Positions 9,317 to 23,483 of a stretch of 64,000 nt of DNA are shown in pieces. Position numbers and translations under genes: made by a program. The stretch is from positions 248,001 to 312,000 of the forward strand of contig NZ_FONZ01000002.1 in the NCBI RefSeq assembly GCF_900113055.1. Direction: 5' to 3'. The notes under the pieces are model-generated. The model made no database searches. It was not told the origin of the DNA and worked only from the letters and a program-made list of their open reading frames with translations. Position 1 is the stretch's first letter. Each line of letters begins with the position of its first letter. The DNA comes from Flavimobilis marinus. GTDB lineage: Bacteria > Actinomycetota > Actinomycetes > Actinomycetales > Cellulomonadaceae.

Positions 9317-9595
9317 TCAGGCGCCAGCGGCCTCGGGCTCGGTCTCGGTGACCGTCAGCAGGCCCTCGTTGATCTCGCGCATGGCGATGGAGAGGGGCTT
9401 CTCCTGGTGGCGGGTCTCGACGAGCGGGCCCACGAACTCGAGCAGGCCCTCGGAGAGCTGCGAGTAGTACGCGTTGATCTGCCGCGCGCGCTTGGCCGAG
9501 TAGACGACGAGCGCGTACTTGGAGTCGGCCCGCTCGAGCAGGTCGTCGATGGGCGGGTCGGTGATGCCCACGGGCTGAGCGACAGTTCCAGACAC
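9317..9595 (-). CDS. rpoZ: RNA polymerase omega subunit
   Basis: A protein of 92 residues that matches actinobacterial omega subunits. The conserved [28 protein letters not shown] segment (residues 14-39) carries the region that latches onto the C-terminal tail of beta prime, and [11 protein letters not shown] follows. It promotes RNA polymerase assembly. The start is GTG at 9595 with GGAG seven bases upstream. It lies between gmk and coaBC, its usual position. Confidence 0.95.
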   Translation of the reverse strand: MSGTVAQPVGITDPPIDDLLERADSKYALVVYSAKRARQINAYYSQLSEGLLEFVGPLVETRHQEKPLSIAMREINEGLLTVTETEPEAAGA

Positions 9596-9681
9596 AGGTG
9601 AACTCCGAGAGTTGAGGGGTTGATCAACGGACCATGCTATCAGTGCACGCGGGCGTCCGGCCGGGCGCCACGCGTCGACGC

Positions 9682-10299
9682 TCAGGGGCGCGGCGAGAGC
9701 CCCATCACGCTGACGAGCTCGTCGGTCGCGCGCCGCACGTCGTCGTTGACGATCACGTGGTCGAACTCGGGGGCCGCGGCCATCTCGACCCGCGCCGTCG
9801 CGAGGCGCCGCTCGCGCTCCTCCGCGTCCTCCGTCCCGCGGCCCACCAGGCGTCGCACGAGCTCGTCGAAGCTCGGCGGGGCGAGGAACACGAAGCGGGC
9901 GTCCGGCATGGACTGACGCACCTGCCGCGCGCCCTGCAGGTCGATCTCGAGCAGGGCGGTCTCCCCCGCGGCGAGCCGCTCGGCGACGGGACCACGCAGG
10001 GTCCCGTAGCGGTTGCGGCCGTGCACCACGGCCGACTCGAGCAGCTCGCCCGCGGCGTCGAGGCGGTCGAACTCCTCGGTCGACAGGAAGTGGTAGTGCA
10101 CCCCGTCGACCTCGCCCGGCCGCGGCGCGCGTGTCGTCGCGGACACGGACAACCAGACGTCGGGGTAACGGGCACGCAGGTCGGCTGAGACAGTGCCCTT
10201 GCCGACGGCGGTGGGGCCGGCGAGGACGGTCAGCCGGGAGGGTGTCCCGGCGTTGCCAGCAGGGTCGACGGCAGGAGTCTCGGTGGAAATCTCAGCCAA
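9682..10299 (-). CDS. gmk: Guanylate kinase
   Basis: Converts GMP and ATP to GDP. The Walker A loop reads GPTAVGKGT, followed by the GMP-binding block [21 protein letters not shown] and the lid region. I chose TTG at 10299 as the start: it overlaps the mihF stop by eight bases and gives 205 residues, close to the family norm. The upstream ATG at 10347 would overlap mihF by 56 bases and add 16 unlikely residues. The TTG start is not certain, because GAGAGG lies too close to it to be a comfortable ribosome-binding site. Confidence 0.92.
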   Translation of the reverse strand: MAEISTETPAVDPAGNAGTPSRLTVLAGPTAVGKGTVSADLRARYPDVWLSVSATTRAPRPGEVDGVHYHFLSTEEFDRLDAAGELLESAVVHGRNRYGTLRGPVAERLAAGETALLEIDLQGARQVRQSMPDARFVFLAPPSFDELVRRLVGRGTEDAEERERRLATARVEMAAAPEFDHVIVNDDVRRATDELVSVMGLSPRP

Positions 10300-10603
10300 A
10301 CCTCTCGATGAGTGCCGCAGCCTGGTGGTGCCCGAGGCCGCGGACACGGCGGGTGGACGCGATGCCGACCTCAGCCATGATCGCGCGAGCCTTGACCTTG
10401 CCGACGCCGGGCAGCGCCTCGAGGAGGGCTGACACCTTCATCTTGCCGATGATGTCGTCCGTCTTGCCGGACTCGATCACGGAGGACAAGGAGTCCTGAG
10501 AGTACTTCAGGCGCCCCTTGATCTCCGCGCGCACACGCCGCGCCTCGGCTGCCTTCTCGAGCGCCGCAGCTCGTTGTTCAGGGGTCAGGGAGGGAAGAGC
10601 CAT
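10292..10603 (-). CDS. mihF: Integration host factor, actinobacterial type (mIHF)
   Basis: A small basic nucleoid-associated protein of 103 residues. It is unrelated to the proteobacterial IHF fold and is specific to actinobacteria. Visible features are the N-terminal [17 protein letters not shown] helix and a DNA-binding helix-two-turn-helix carrying [18 protein letters not shown]. The ATG at 10603 has a good Shine-Dalgarno sequence (GAAGGTGG) at a suitable distance. The open frame extends much further upstream but only as a shadow of pyrF. A promoter-like element lies about 62 bases upstream, and gmk follows with an eight-base overlap. Confidence 0.95.
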   Translation of the reverse strand: MALPSLTPEQRAAALEKAAEARRVRAEIKGRLKYSQDSLSSVIESGKTDDIIGKMKVSALLEALPGVGKVKARAIMAEVGIASTRRVRGLGHHQAAALIERFG

Positions 10604-10664
10604 GAGCCGCCACCTTCTTCGCCGTTCGCCGGACACGTCCAGGCACTGGGTGCACCTACTCCCG

Positions 10665-10693
10665 AACCTAGCGACCCGCGCGGCACGCGGCAA
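10665..10693 (-). promoter_or_regulatory. Sigma-70-type promoter for mihF-gmk
   Basis: On the minus strand, TTGCCG (10688-10693) and TAGGTT (10665-10670) are separated by exactly 17 bases. The -35 element begins eight bases after the pyrF stop, so mihF-gmk can be transcribed separately from the pyr operon. This is a consensus match only. Confidence 0.55.
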
Positions 10694-10700
10694 TGGCTCG

Positions 10701-11560
10701 TCATCCGCGCAAGGCCGCACGGGCCTGGGCCGATGCCTCCCGGGCTGCCGCGCGCAGCGCCTCCCGGTCCGGCCCTGCCGCGAGGATCGCCCGGGAGGAC
10801 GTCGCGAGGACCGCGCGGCCCGCGCCGGCGAACACGGTGGCGAGCTCCCTCGCCCCGGCACCCTGGGCGCCCACGCCGGGCGCGAGCAACGGGCCGTTGA
10901 CGTCCGCGAGGTCCGTGCCCGTCGCTCGGACCGCGTCACCCACGGTGGCGCCGACGACGAGCCCGATCGAACCCAGCGGCGCCGCACCCTCGTTGAGCCG
11001 AGCGGCCGCAGCCGCGATCTGGGCGGCCACCGTCACGGTGCTCGCCCCGGCCCCACGCCGTGCGTGCTGCACGCTGGGCCCCTCGGGGTTCGAGGTGAGG
11101 CAGAGCACGAACAGCCCCCGGCCCGACTCGAGGGCGGCCGTGACCGCCGGGTCGAGCGCCCCGAAGCCGAGGTACGGCGAGACGGTGAGCGCGTCGGCGG
11201 CGAGCGGCGAGCCGTCGCGCAGGTACGCGTCGGCGTAGGCGGCCATCGTGGAGCCGATGTCGCCCCGCTTGGCGTCAAGCACCGTGAGCAGCCCGGCGGC
11301 GTGGGAGGCCGCGAGGACCTCCTCGAGCGCCGCCACACCGGCGGACCCGTGCCGCTCGAAGAACGCCGCCTGGGGCTTGACGGCCGCGACCGCGCCGGTG
11401 AGCGCCTCGACCACCCGCAGGCCGAGCTCCCGCACGCCCGTCGCGTCGTCAGGCAGACCCCAGTCGGCCAGGACGCCGGGGTGCGGGTCGATGCCCGCGC
11501 ACATGGGCCCGGCGTCGTCCATCGCCGCCGCCAGGCGCGCCCCGAAGGGCTCCCGCGCGC

Positions 11561-11564
<4 letters not shown>
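10701..11564 (-). CDS. pyrF: Orotidine 5'-phosphate decarboxylase
   Basis: The last step of UMP synthesis. The protein has 287 residues and belongs to the longer, mycobacterial-type (PyrF type 2) subfamily. The catalytic Lys/Asp segment reads [11 protein letters not shown] near residue 95, and the phosphate-binding GVGAQG loop lies towards the C-terminus. The start is GTG at 11564, overlapping the carB stop by four bases. It is the promoter-distal gene of the pyr operon, and no clear terminator hairpin is seen before mihF. Confidence 0.95.
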
Positions 11565-14898
<3,334 letters not shown>

Positions 14899-14899
<1 letters not shown>

Positions 14900-16149
14900 C
14901 AGTTCTCCTTGGTGCTGGCAGCGTCGGTCGCGTCCGAGGCCGAGAGGCCGGACGCCGAGCGCGCGCCTGAGCTCATCAGGTCGGCGAAGCGGTCGAACAG
15001 GTAGGCGGCGTCGTGCGGGCCGGCCGCGGCCTCAGGGTGGTACTGCACCGAGAAGGCGGGGACGTCGAGGCACTCGAGGCCCTCGACGACGTCGTCGTTC
15101 AGCCCGACGTGGGACACGACCACGCGGCCGTACCTGCCGCCGTCGTGCGGGGCGGTGGCCTCCTGCCCGATCGGGGCGTCCACCGCGAACCCGTGGTTGT
15201 GCGAGGTGATCTCCACCTTGCCGGTCCGCACGTCGAGCACCGGCTGGTTGATGCCGCGGTGCCCGTACTCCAGCTTGTAGGTGCCGAAGCCCAGCGCGCG
15301 GCCGAGGATCTGGTTGCCGAAGCAGATGCCGAAGTACGGCAGGCCCGCATCCAGGACCTCGCGAAGCAAGGCGACGGCGTGGGTGGCGGCGCTCGGGTCT
15401 CCGGGGCCGTTCGAGAAGAACACCCCGTCCGGCGCGAGCGCCTGGATGTCCGTGATCGTCGCGTCGGCCGGCAGCACGTGCACGCGCATCCCGCGCTCGG
15501 CGAGGCGCTGGGGTGTCATCGACTTGATCCCCAGGTCGATCGCGACGACCGTGTGCGGGGCGCCGGGCCCCGACGGCTCCACGACGTACGCCTGCGGGGT
15601 GCTGACCTCGCCGGTCAGGTCGGCGCCGGCCATCGCCGGGGCGCCGGCGACCTCCTGGACGAGCGACTCGATCCGCCGGGGGTAGCCGTGCTCCAGCAGC
15701 GCCGGGCCCGAGAACACGCCGCCGCGCATGACCCCGCGCTCGCGCAGGTGCCGCGTGAGCGCGCGGGTGTCGATGTCGCTGATGCCGACGACGCCCTGGG
15801 CGCGCAGCTCCTCGTCGAGCGAGCGCTCCGACCGCCAGTTCGACGCCCGGCGCGCGGGGTCGCGCACCACGAAGCCCGACACCCAGATCTTGTGCGACTC
15901 GGGGTCCTCGTCGTTGACGCCCGTGTTGCCGATGTGCGGGGCCGTCATCACGACGATCTGGCGGTGGTACGACGGGTCGGTGAGCGTCTCCTGGTAGCCG
16001 GTCATCCCGGTGTTGAAGACGACCTCGCCGGTCGTCGTGCCGGTCGCCCCGAAGGCGCGGCCGGAGAACGCGCGCCCGTCCTCGAGGACCAGGACCGCGG
16101 CGTCCTCGGGGTGCTCGCCGAGCAGAGGGCTGATGGTGTCGGCAGTCAT
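14899..16149 (-). CDS. carA: Carbamoyl-phosphate synthase small (glutaminase) subunit
   Basis: A 416-residue class I glutamine amidotransferase that supplies ammonia to CarB. The N-terminal CPSase small domain contains [14 protein letters not shown]. The amidotransferase domain carries the nucleophile in [12 protein letters not shown] and the catalytic His-x-Glu in [11 protein letters not shown]. The start is ATG at 16149, overlapping the preceding membrane gene by four bases. Confidence 0.97.
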
Positions 16150-16691
16150 GACTGCTCCTTGGGGTCGTGGGTCGTGGCGGAGTCAGCGGGGAGCAGGGAG
16201 GCGATCGCCTGCTCGAGGGGGTCGCGGTCGGCGCGGTGGTCGGGGCGCAGGCCGGTGTCGAGGCCCCCCGCCTCCCCCGGGATGTCCCAGGTGACGACGA
16301 CGATCGAGCCGTCACCGACGAACTTGCCCGCCATGCCTGAGGAACGGCGGACGCCGCGCAGCGAGGCGGCGGGGACGAAGACGTCGGCGGCGCCCTTGCG
16401 CCAGATCGCGACGCCGGCGTCGAACACCTGCACCGTGGCGCGCGAGCGGAACCCGAGGCTCCGCGTCGACACGCGGGCGAGCCAGTCCCCCGACGTCGTG
16501 GACGTGACGTAGACCGCGGGGACCTGGGCGCTGCGCGCCGCACCCACGTCGTCAGGCAGCTGCGGGAGGTCCGCGACGAGCGGGACCGCGCGGGCGCGCT
16601 GGCGCCGCCACCCGAGCAGCATCGCGCCCCAGACGACGAGCAGGAGGGCGACGAGGAACCCGATCGAGACGGGGACCGGGACGCTGCCCAT
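16146..16691 (-). CDS. PH-like-domain membrane protein of the pyr operon
   Basis: A protein of 181 residues with one N-terminal membrane helix (about residues 8-28, ending in RRQRAR) and a cytoplasmic beta-rich domain containing [26 protein letters not shown] and [11 protein letters not shown]. The same kind of gene occupies the pyrC-carA position in mycobacteria (Rv1382) and many other actinobacteria, so linkage to pyrimidine synthesis is conserved. Its function has not been established to my knowledge. ATG at 16691 shares one base with the pyrC stop (TGATG). Translational coupling to its neighbours is likely. Confidence 0.85.
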   Translation of the reverse strand: MGSVPVPVSIGFLVALLLVVWGAMLLGWRRQRARAVPLVADLPQLPDDVGAARSAQVPAVYVTSTTSGDWLARVSTRSLGFRSRATVQVFDAGVAIWRKGAADVFVPAASLRGVRRSSGMAGKFVGDGSIVVVTWDIPGEAGGLDTGLRPDHRADRDPLEQAIASLLPADSATTHDPKEQS

Positions 16692-18060
16692 CAGGCGTCC
16701 GCCCCGTCGAAGGCCGTGGCTCCGGCCGGGGCGACCGGCCGGGCGTCGAGCACGGTGGCCCGCCCGCGCAGGAACGTCGCGACGACGCGCCCGGGCAGCT
16801 CGGCACCCCGGTACGGCGAGTTCTCGCTCTGCGTCGCCTGCTCGCGCGGGACGACGACGGCGCGTACCGCCGGGTCGATCAGCGTCAGGTTGGCGGGCTC
16901 CCCCACGGCGAGGGGCCGTCCCTGCGCCGTCGGGCCCTCGTCGACGCGTCCGATCCGCGCAGGGTTGGCGGACATGACCCGCGCGACGTCGGCCCACGTC
17001 ATGCGACCGGTGTCGACCATGGCAGCCTGCACCACGCCCACGGCGGTCTCGAGGCCCGTCATGCCGAACGCGGCGGCATCCCACTCGCAGTCCTTGTCCT
17101 CGCGGCTGTGCGGGGCGTGGTCCGTGGCGACGATGTCGATCGTGCCGTCGGCGAGCCCCGCGCGGACGGCCTCGACGTCCGCCTCGGTGCGCAGCGGCGG
17201 GTTGACCTTGAACACCGGGTCGTAGCCCCGGGCGTGCTCGTCGGTCAGGAACAGGTGGTGCGGGGTGACCTCGGCCGTGACCGGCAGACCGCGGCTCTTG
17301 GCCCACCGGATGATCTCGACGGACCCGGCCGTGGACAGGTGGCACACGTGCAGCCGGGAGCCCACGTGCTCGGCGAGCAGCACGTCGCGGGCGATGATCG
17401 CCTCCTCGGCGACCGCCGGCCAGCCACGCAGGCCGATCTCGGCCGACACCACACCCTCGTGCATCTGCGCGCCCTCGGTCAGGCGCGGCTCCTGTGCGTG
17501 CTGGGCGACGACGCCGTCGAACGCCTTGACGTACTCGAGAGCCCGGCGCATGAGCACAGGGTCGTGCACGCACTTGCCGTCGTCGGAGAACACGCGCACG
17601 CGCGCCGCCGACGTCGCCATCGCGCCCAGCTCCGCGAGCTGCGTGCCCTCGAGGCCGACCGAGACCGCGCCGACGGGGAAGACGTCGACCCAGCCGGCGT
17701 CGCGCCCCAGGCGCCACACCTGCTCGACGACGCCCGCCGTGTCCGCGACCGGGGTCGTGTTGGCCATGGCGTGCACGGCGGTGAAGCCGCCGGCCGCAGC
17801 GGCCCGCGTCCCGGACAGCACAGTCTCCGCGTCCTCGCGGCCGGGCTCGCGCAGGTGCGTGTGCAGGTCGACGAGGCCGGGGAGCAGGACGAGGCCGGTG
17901 CCGTCGACGTGGCGGACGTCCGCCGCGCGCGGGTCGGCGGCCAGGGTCCCGGCGTCGGCGATCGCAGCGATCACGCCGTCGAGCACGAGGACGTCGCGCA
18001 GGTCCTCGCCCAGGAGCGCGGCGCCGGTGACGAGCACGGAGTCGGTGGTGGTGCGGGGGC

Positions 18061-18064
<4 letters not shown>
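16691..18064 (-). CDS. pyrC: Dihydroorotase
   Basis: A 457-residue zinc amidohydrolase, class I type, which cyclises carbamoyl aspartate to dihydroorotate. The metal site begins with [10 protein letters not shown] near residue 65, and the later [17 protein letters not shown] block holds the conserved Asp and surrounding residues. The length fits the non-fused bacterial enzyme. ATG at 18064 overlaps the pyrB stop by four bases. Confidence 0.96.
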
Positions 18065-19651
<1,587 letters not shown>

Positions 19652-19734
19652 CTCTTAAAGGAATGTCTGTCGAGCACCGATGCTAGCCCCGCGCGGGGGC
19701 GGGACCGCGCGGTGTCCACACCTCGGGCGTGGCG

Positions 19735-21471
19735 CTACTCCGAGGGGCGCTTGAGGATGCCCTCGCGCACGACGCGACGCAGGACCTTGCCGATCTGTGA
19801 CCGCGGCAGCTCCTTGACGATCTCCAGCTGCTTGGGGATCGCGTACCGCGCGAGTCGCTCGCTCGACCACGCGCGCACGGCGTCCAGGTCCACGTGCACC
19901 GCGTCCTTGGCGAGCACGATCGCCGCGACGACCTTCTCCCCCAGGTCGCCACCGGGGATGCCGACGACGGCGACGTCCTCGACCCCGGGCATGCGCCGCA
20001 GGTGCTCCTCGACCTGCGAGGGGTAGACCTTGAAGCCGCCGGTGATGATCATCTCCTTGATGCGGTCCACGAGCTCGACGAAGCCGTCGTCGTGCATCAC
20101 GACCACGTCACCGGTGCGCAGCCAAGTGCGGCCGTCGATCTCGACCAGGACCTCGGCACTCTCCTCGGGCCGCTGCCAGTAGCCCGGGAACACCTGCGGC
20201 CCGGCGATCAGCAGCTCCCCGCGCTCACCGATCTCGACCTCGCGGTGCGGGTCTTCCTGGTCGGTGATGCGGATGTACGTGGACGGGAAGGGCAGGCCGA
20301 GCCGGCCGGGCTGTCGCGCAGGGCTCGTCGGGTTGCCGAGGGCGACCGGTGAGGTCTCCGTCATGCCGTAGCCCTCGATCGCGAGGCCTCCGGTGGCCTC
20401 CTCCCAGAGGGCGGCGACCTCCCCGCTCAGAGGCATCGCTCCGCAGATCGCGTACTGGAAGGTCGAGATGTCGGCGCCGGTCTCCACCGCGCGCTTCGCG
20501 AGACGCTCGAGCATCGGCGGGACCGCGGGCAGGAACGTGCCGGGACGGCGCTTCTGGGCCTCGAGCACGGCGTCGACGTCGAACTTGGGGAACAGCACGA
20601 GCGTCGCGCCTACCCGGAGCGTGAAGCTCAGGCAGAGCGTGAGCCCGAACGCGTGGAAGAACGGCAGCACGCCGTACACGGTCTCGGCGCGGCGCGGGAC
20701 TCCGTCGTCGTCCGTGCCACCCATCTGGGTCCACTCCTGGCCCTGCCGGGCGTTGGTCACGAGGTTGGCGTGCGTGAGCATCGCGCCCTTGGGCGTGCCC
20801 GTGGTGCCGCCCGTGTACTGCAGGAGCGCCAGGTCGCCGGGCTCCGGGTGCGGCGCGGACGTCGACAGCGGCGTCACGCCCTTGGTCAGGTGCTCCCAGC
20901 GCACGACGCCCGCGGGAATCTCGCCGCGCATCGACGCACGGGTCTCGCGCGCCTTGGCGATCGGCAGGGTCAGCAGGAACCGCTTCAGCCCCGGCAGGTC
21001 GCGCGAGAGGTCGACGGCGACCACGGTGCGCACGTCGGTCCGGTCCTGCACCGCGGCGATGCGCGCCGCCGTCGGCTCCCACGCGATGGCGACCGTCGCG
21101 CCGGAGTCGGCGAGCTGGTGCTCGAGCTCGCCCTCGGAGTACGTCGGGTTGTGCTCCACGACGACCGCCCCGATGCGCAGCGCGGCGTAGAAGGTCACGA
21201 CGTGGGTGGTGCAGTTGGGCAGCGCGATCGCGACCCGGTCGCCCTTGCGGACACCGAGCTCGAGGAGGGCCGCCGCGCCGCGGGCGACCTCGTGCGCGAG
21301 GGCCGCGTACGTCGTCGTGCGGCCCATGAAGTCGAGGGCGACGCGGTCGCCGAACTCGCGCGCGTTGCGCTCGATCGGCGCCGTCAGCGCCTCGTCGGCG
21401 ACCGGGACGTCAGGGGCGACGCCCGGTGCATAGGTGCTGAGCCAGGGCCGGTGGTCGAACGCGGATGCCAT
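19735..21471 (-). CDS. Long-chain fatty-acid-CoA ligase (AMP-forming)
   Basis: A 578-residue ANL-superfamily enzyme that activates a carboxylic acid as acyl-AMP and then acyl-CoA. The P-loop is YTGGTTGTPKGA near residue 235, followed by GYGMTETSP, the TGDVVVMHDDGF aspartate and the hinge DRIKEMIITGGFKVYPSQVE. The C-terminal catalytic lysine is in RSQIGKVLRR. Length and motifs fit FadD-type ligases; chain-length preference cannot be read from sequence. The ATG at 21471 lies 11 bases from a perfect palindrome, so expression is probably controlled by a TetR-family regulator responding to acyl-CoA. That regulator is not in this window. Confidence 0.92.
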   Translation of the reverse strand: MASAFDHRPWLSTYAPGVAPDVPVADEALTAPIERNAREFGDRVALDFMGRTTTYAALAHEVARGAAALLELGVRKGDRVAIALPNCTTHVVTFYAALRIGAVVVEHNPTYSEGELEHQLADSGATVAIAWEPTAARIAAVQDRTDVRTVVAVDLSRDLPGLKRFLLTLPIAKARETRASMRGEIPAGVVRWEHLTKGVTPLSTSAPHPEPGDLALLQYTGGTTGTPKGAMLTHANLVTNARQGQEWTQMGGTDDDGVPRRAETVYGVLPFFHAFGLTLCLSFTLRVGATLVLFPKFDVDAVLEAQKRRPGTFLPAVPPMLERLAKRAVETGADISTFQYAICGAMPLSGEVAALWEEATGGLAIEGYGMTETSPVALGNPTSPARQPGRLGLPFPSTYIRITDQEDPHREVEIGERGELLIAGPQVFPGYWQRPEESAEVLVEIDGRTWLRTGDVVVMHDDGFVELVDRIKEMIITGGFKVYPSQVEEHLRRMPGVEDVAVVGIPGGDLGEKVVAAIVLAKDAVHVDLDAVRAWSSERLARYAIPKQLEIVKELPRSQIGKVLRRVVREGILKRPSE

Positions 21472-21482
21472 GCGTCACACAT

Positions 21483-21504
21483 TAACCTACGGGAGCGTAG
21501 GTTA
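21483..21504. promoter_or_regulatory. TetR-family operator upstream of the acyl-CoA ligase
   Basis: A perfect 9-base inverted repeat, TAACCTACG and CGTAGGTTA, separated by GGAG. Size and symmetry are typical of TetR-family repressor sites for fatty-acid catabolism genes. It sits directly before the ligase start, where binding would cover the promoter or transcript start. Confidence 0.65.
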
Positions 21505-21551
21505 GCGCCGCGAAGGTCCCTCCCGAGCGCCCGGGGCTCGCCCCGAACGGC

Positions 21552-21585
21552 GACGGCCCCGCACCCAGGAGGGTGCGGGGCCGTC
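21552..21585 (-). terminator. Terminator after nusB
   Basis: A perfect 15-base stem (GACGGCCCCGCACCC and its complement) with an AGGA loop, 12 bases beyond the nusB stop. It separates the efp-nusB unit from the acyl-CoA ligase promoter region. Confidence 0.8.
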
Positions 21586-21597
21586 AGGGCCTGGGCG

Positions 21598-22014
21598 TCA
21601 GCCGAGCAGCGTCGGCTTCAGGTCCAGGATCCGAGCGAGCAGGCCGTTGATGAACGACGGCGACTCGTCCGTGGACAAGCCGGTCGCGAGCTCTACGGCC
21701 TCGTCGATCGCGACGGGGTCAGGGACCTCGTCGTTGAACAGGATCTCCCACGTCGCGATGCGCAGGAGGGCCCGGTCGACCGCCGGCATGCGCGCGAGCG
21801 TCCACCCGTGGGAGTACGTCTCGAGCACCTCGTCGATCCGGTCCCGCCGTCCCAGCACGCCCTCGACGATGTCGACGGAGTACTGCGGCAGCGCCGTCTC
21901 GGTGCCGGGCTGGGCGATGCGGTCTGCGAGGAGGACGGCGGGATCGACCGCACGCTGCTCCGCCTCGAAGAGCACATCGAGCGCCCGCTTGCGGGCCTTG
22001 GTCCGGGCTCCCAC
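21598..22014 (-). CDS. nusB: Transcription antitermination factor NusB
   Basis: A 138-residue all-helical RNA-binding factor that partners S10 (NusE) on boxA in rRNA antitermination. The basic N-terminus RTKARKRALDVLFEAEQR and the C-terminal blocks ATWEILFNDEVPDPVAIDEAVELA and SFINGLLARI are diagnostic. It follows efp with one base between stop and start, so the two are almost certainly co-transcribed, as in other actinobacteria. Confidence 0.96.
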   Translation of the reverse strand: MGARTKARKRALDVLFEAEQRAVDPAVLLADRIAQPGTETALPQYSVDIVEGVLGRRDRIDEVLETYSHGWTLARMPAVDRALLRIATWEILFNDEVPDPVAIDEAVELATGLSTDESPSFINGLLARILDLKPTLLG

Positions 22015-22015
22015 G

Positions 22016-22579
22016 TCAGTCGGTCACGCGGCCCAGGTAGCTGCCGTCGCGGGTGTCGACCTTGACCTTCGTACCCTGCTCGAGGAAGAGCGGAACCTGG
22101 ATCTCCGCGCCCGTCTCGACCGTGGCGGGCTTGGTGCCGCCGGTCGAACGGTCGCCCTGGAGGCCGGGCTCGGTGTACGTGATCTCGAGGACGACGGACG
22201 CAGGCAGCTCGACGTACAACGGGATGCCGTCGTTCGTCGCGACCGTGACCGTGAGGTTCTCCAGCATGTAGTTGACGGCGTCACCCACGACAGCGGCCGA
22301 GACCGGCATCTGGTCGTAGGTCGAGGTGTCCATGAAGATGAAGTCCTCGCCGTCCTTGTACAGGTACTGCATGTCGCGCTTGTCGACGTTGGCCGTCTCG
22401 ATCTTCAGGCCAGCGTTGAACGTGCGGTCGACGGACTTGCCGGAGGTCACGTTCTTCATCTTGGTGCGGACGAAGGCGCCACCCTTGCCGGGCTTGACGT
22501 GCTGGAACTCGATGACGGTCCAGAGCTGGCCGTCAATCCTGAGCACGGTGCCGTTCTTGATGTCGTTGGTGGTGGCCAC
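22016..22579 (-). CDS. efp: Elongation factor P
   Basis: A 187-residue translation factor that relieves ribosome stalling at polyproline stretches. The domain I tip reads [14 protein letters not shown], the domain II and III cores are present, and the C-terminus ends [12 protein letters not shown]. The start is GTG at 22579 ([10 protein letters not shown]) with AGGAAG about nine bases upstream, giving the standard family length; the upstream ATG at 22606 adds nine implausible residues. No modification enzymes (EpmA/B) are seen nearby. Confidence 0.96.
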   Translation of the reverse strand: MATTNDIKNGTVLRIDGQLWTVIEFQHVKPGKGGAFVRTKMKNVTSGKSVDRTFNAGLKIETANVDKRDMQYLYKDGEDFIFMDTSTYDQMPVSAAVVGDAVNYMLENLTVTVATNDGIPLYVELPASVVLEITYTEPGLQGDRSTGGTKPATVETGAEIQVPLFLEQGTKVKVDTRDGSYLGRVTD

Positions 22580-22698
22580 GTTGCATCTTCCTGTCGAGGT
22601 AAACAAGCCGCCCCATCCTACCTGCTGCGCTCCACGCCCTCCCCCAGGCGATTTTCCGCTGGGATTCTCACGCGGTCCCTGCTCTGCGCGACGCCCCG

Positions 22699-22753
22699 CC
22701 GACGATTCTGTGCAGATCGACGGGTCACGTGTCGATTCGCGCAGAATCGTCGG
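22699..22753. repeat. REP-like palindrome, left copy
   Basis: An inverted repeat of two 23-base arms (22699-22721 and 22731-22753), 20 of 23 positions matching, around a 9-base spacer. The right arm contains GTCGATTCGCGCAGA, which occurs again at 24951-24965 with its own inverted partner and the same 9-base spacer. This copy lies between the divergent efp and satD-like genes, so it is not simply a terminator. With the second copy it brackets the 2.1-kb SatD/DUF559 island. Confidence 0.75.
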
Positions 22754-22800
22754 CTCCGGGTGGTATCAACGTGAAGGCCTGAGGCTGGATTATGCAGTGT

Positions 22801-22816
22801 TAAGGGTCTAGCCTTA
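22801..22816 (+). promoter_or_regulatory. Candidate operator at the satD-like start
   Basis: TAAGG-GTCTAG-CCTTA is a short imperfect palindrome ending four bases before the ATG of the satD-like gene. The position suggests autoregulation of the pair or a leaderless transcript. Evidence is symmetry and position only. Confidence 0.35.
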
Positions 22817-22820
22817 CCGC

Positions 22821-23483
22821 ATGTGGGTACTGACAATCGACCAAGAATCCAGCACCCGGCTCGGGGATCGCGTGCCGGAGCTGCTGGACGCACTGGGCGG
22901 GCGGCTCGATGACCATCCCGGTCTCGCGCTGCCCTTCGAGCGCACGGTCGGCGACGAGGTCCAAGGTCTCCTCTCGAGTCCTGACGCAGCCTGGCTCGCG
23001 ATCCGCGAGACGGTCCGCACCGGCGGCTGGTCCATCGGTGTGGGCGTCGGCGGCGTCGACCGCCCGCTCGGCCGGTCCGCCCGTGCGTCGACCGGGGCAG
23101 CCTTCCTCCACGCCCGCGAGGCCGTCGAGCGCGCCAAGTCCGCGACGTCCGCGGTCGCGCTGGCCGTCGAGGGCCCAGACCCGGACCGTGCGCGCCATGC
23201 TGAGGTCGTGCTGCGCCTCGTCGGCGCGTTGCTCGCGGACCGTAGCCCGGCGGGCTGGGAAGCTGTCGACGCGCTGACGTCCGACGACGCCTCCAGCACG
23301 CAGCGCGAAGCCGCCCGGCGGCTCGGCATCAGCCCGTCCGCGCTCAGCCAACGTCTGCGCGCCGCGCACTGGTCCGAGGAAGCCTCCGCCACGGAGCTCG
23401 TGGTCCACCACCTCCGAGCGTCCGACCCCACCGCTACTGTCGATCCTGATCAGGACTCGCCCACTGACAGGAGCACGCGGTGA
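22821..23483 (+). CDS. SatD-like protein with C-terminal helix-turn-helix
   Basis: A protein of 220 residues. The N-terminal part (about 1-130) resembles the SatD family, with the hallmark TVGDEVQGLL near residue 42 and a region like VGVGGVDRPLGRSARASTGAAF; the usual N-terminal GDI motif is replaced by TIDQES. Residues 160-190 (STQREAARRLGISPSALSQRLRAA) form a helix-turn-helix. The combination suggests a ligand-sensing DNA-binding protein, but I know of no firm biochemical function. Its stop overlaps the start of the following membrane gene by four bases, and the pair recurs together in other bacteria. It is read on the plus strand within a region otherwise read on the minus strand. Confidence 0.7.
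   Translation: MWVLTIDQESSTRLGDRVPELLDALGGRLDDHPGLALPFERTVGDEVQGLLSSPDAAWLAIRETVRTGGWSIGVGVGGVDRPLGRSARASTGAAFLHAREAVERAKSATSAVALAVEGPDPDRARHAEVVLRLVGALLADRSPAGWEAVDALTSDDASSTQREAARRLGISPSALSQRLRAAHWSEEASATELVVHHLRASDPTATVDPDQDSPTDRSTR

Noticed and set aside
6648-9467. 939-residue plus-strand open frame
   Set aside because: Antisense to metK and coaBC; spans two well-supported genes and shows only shadow composition.
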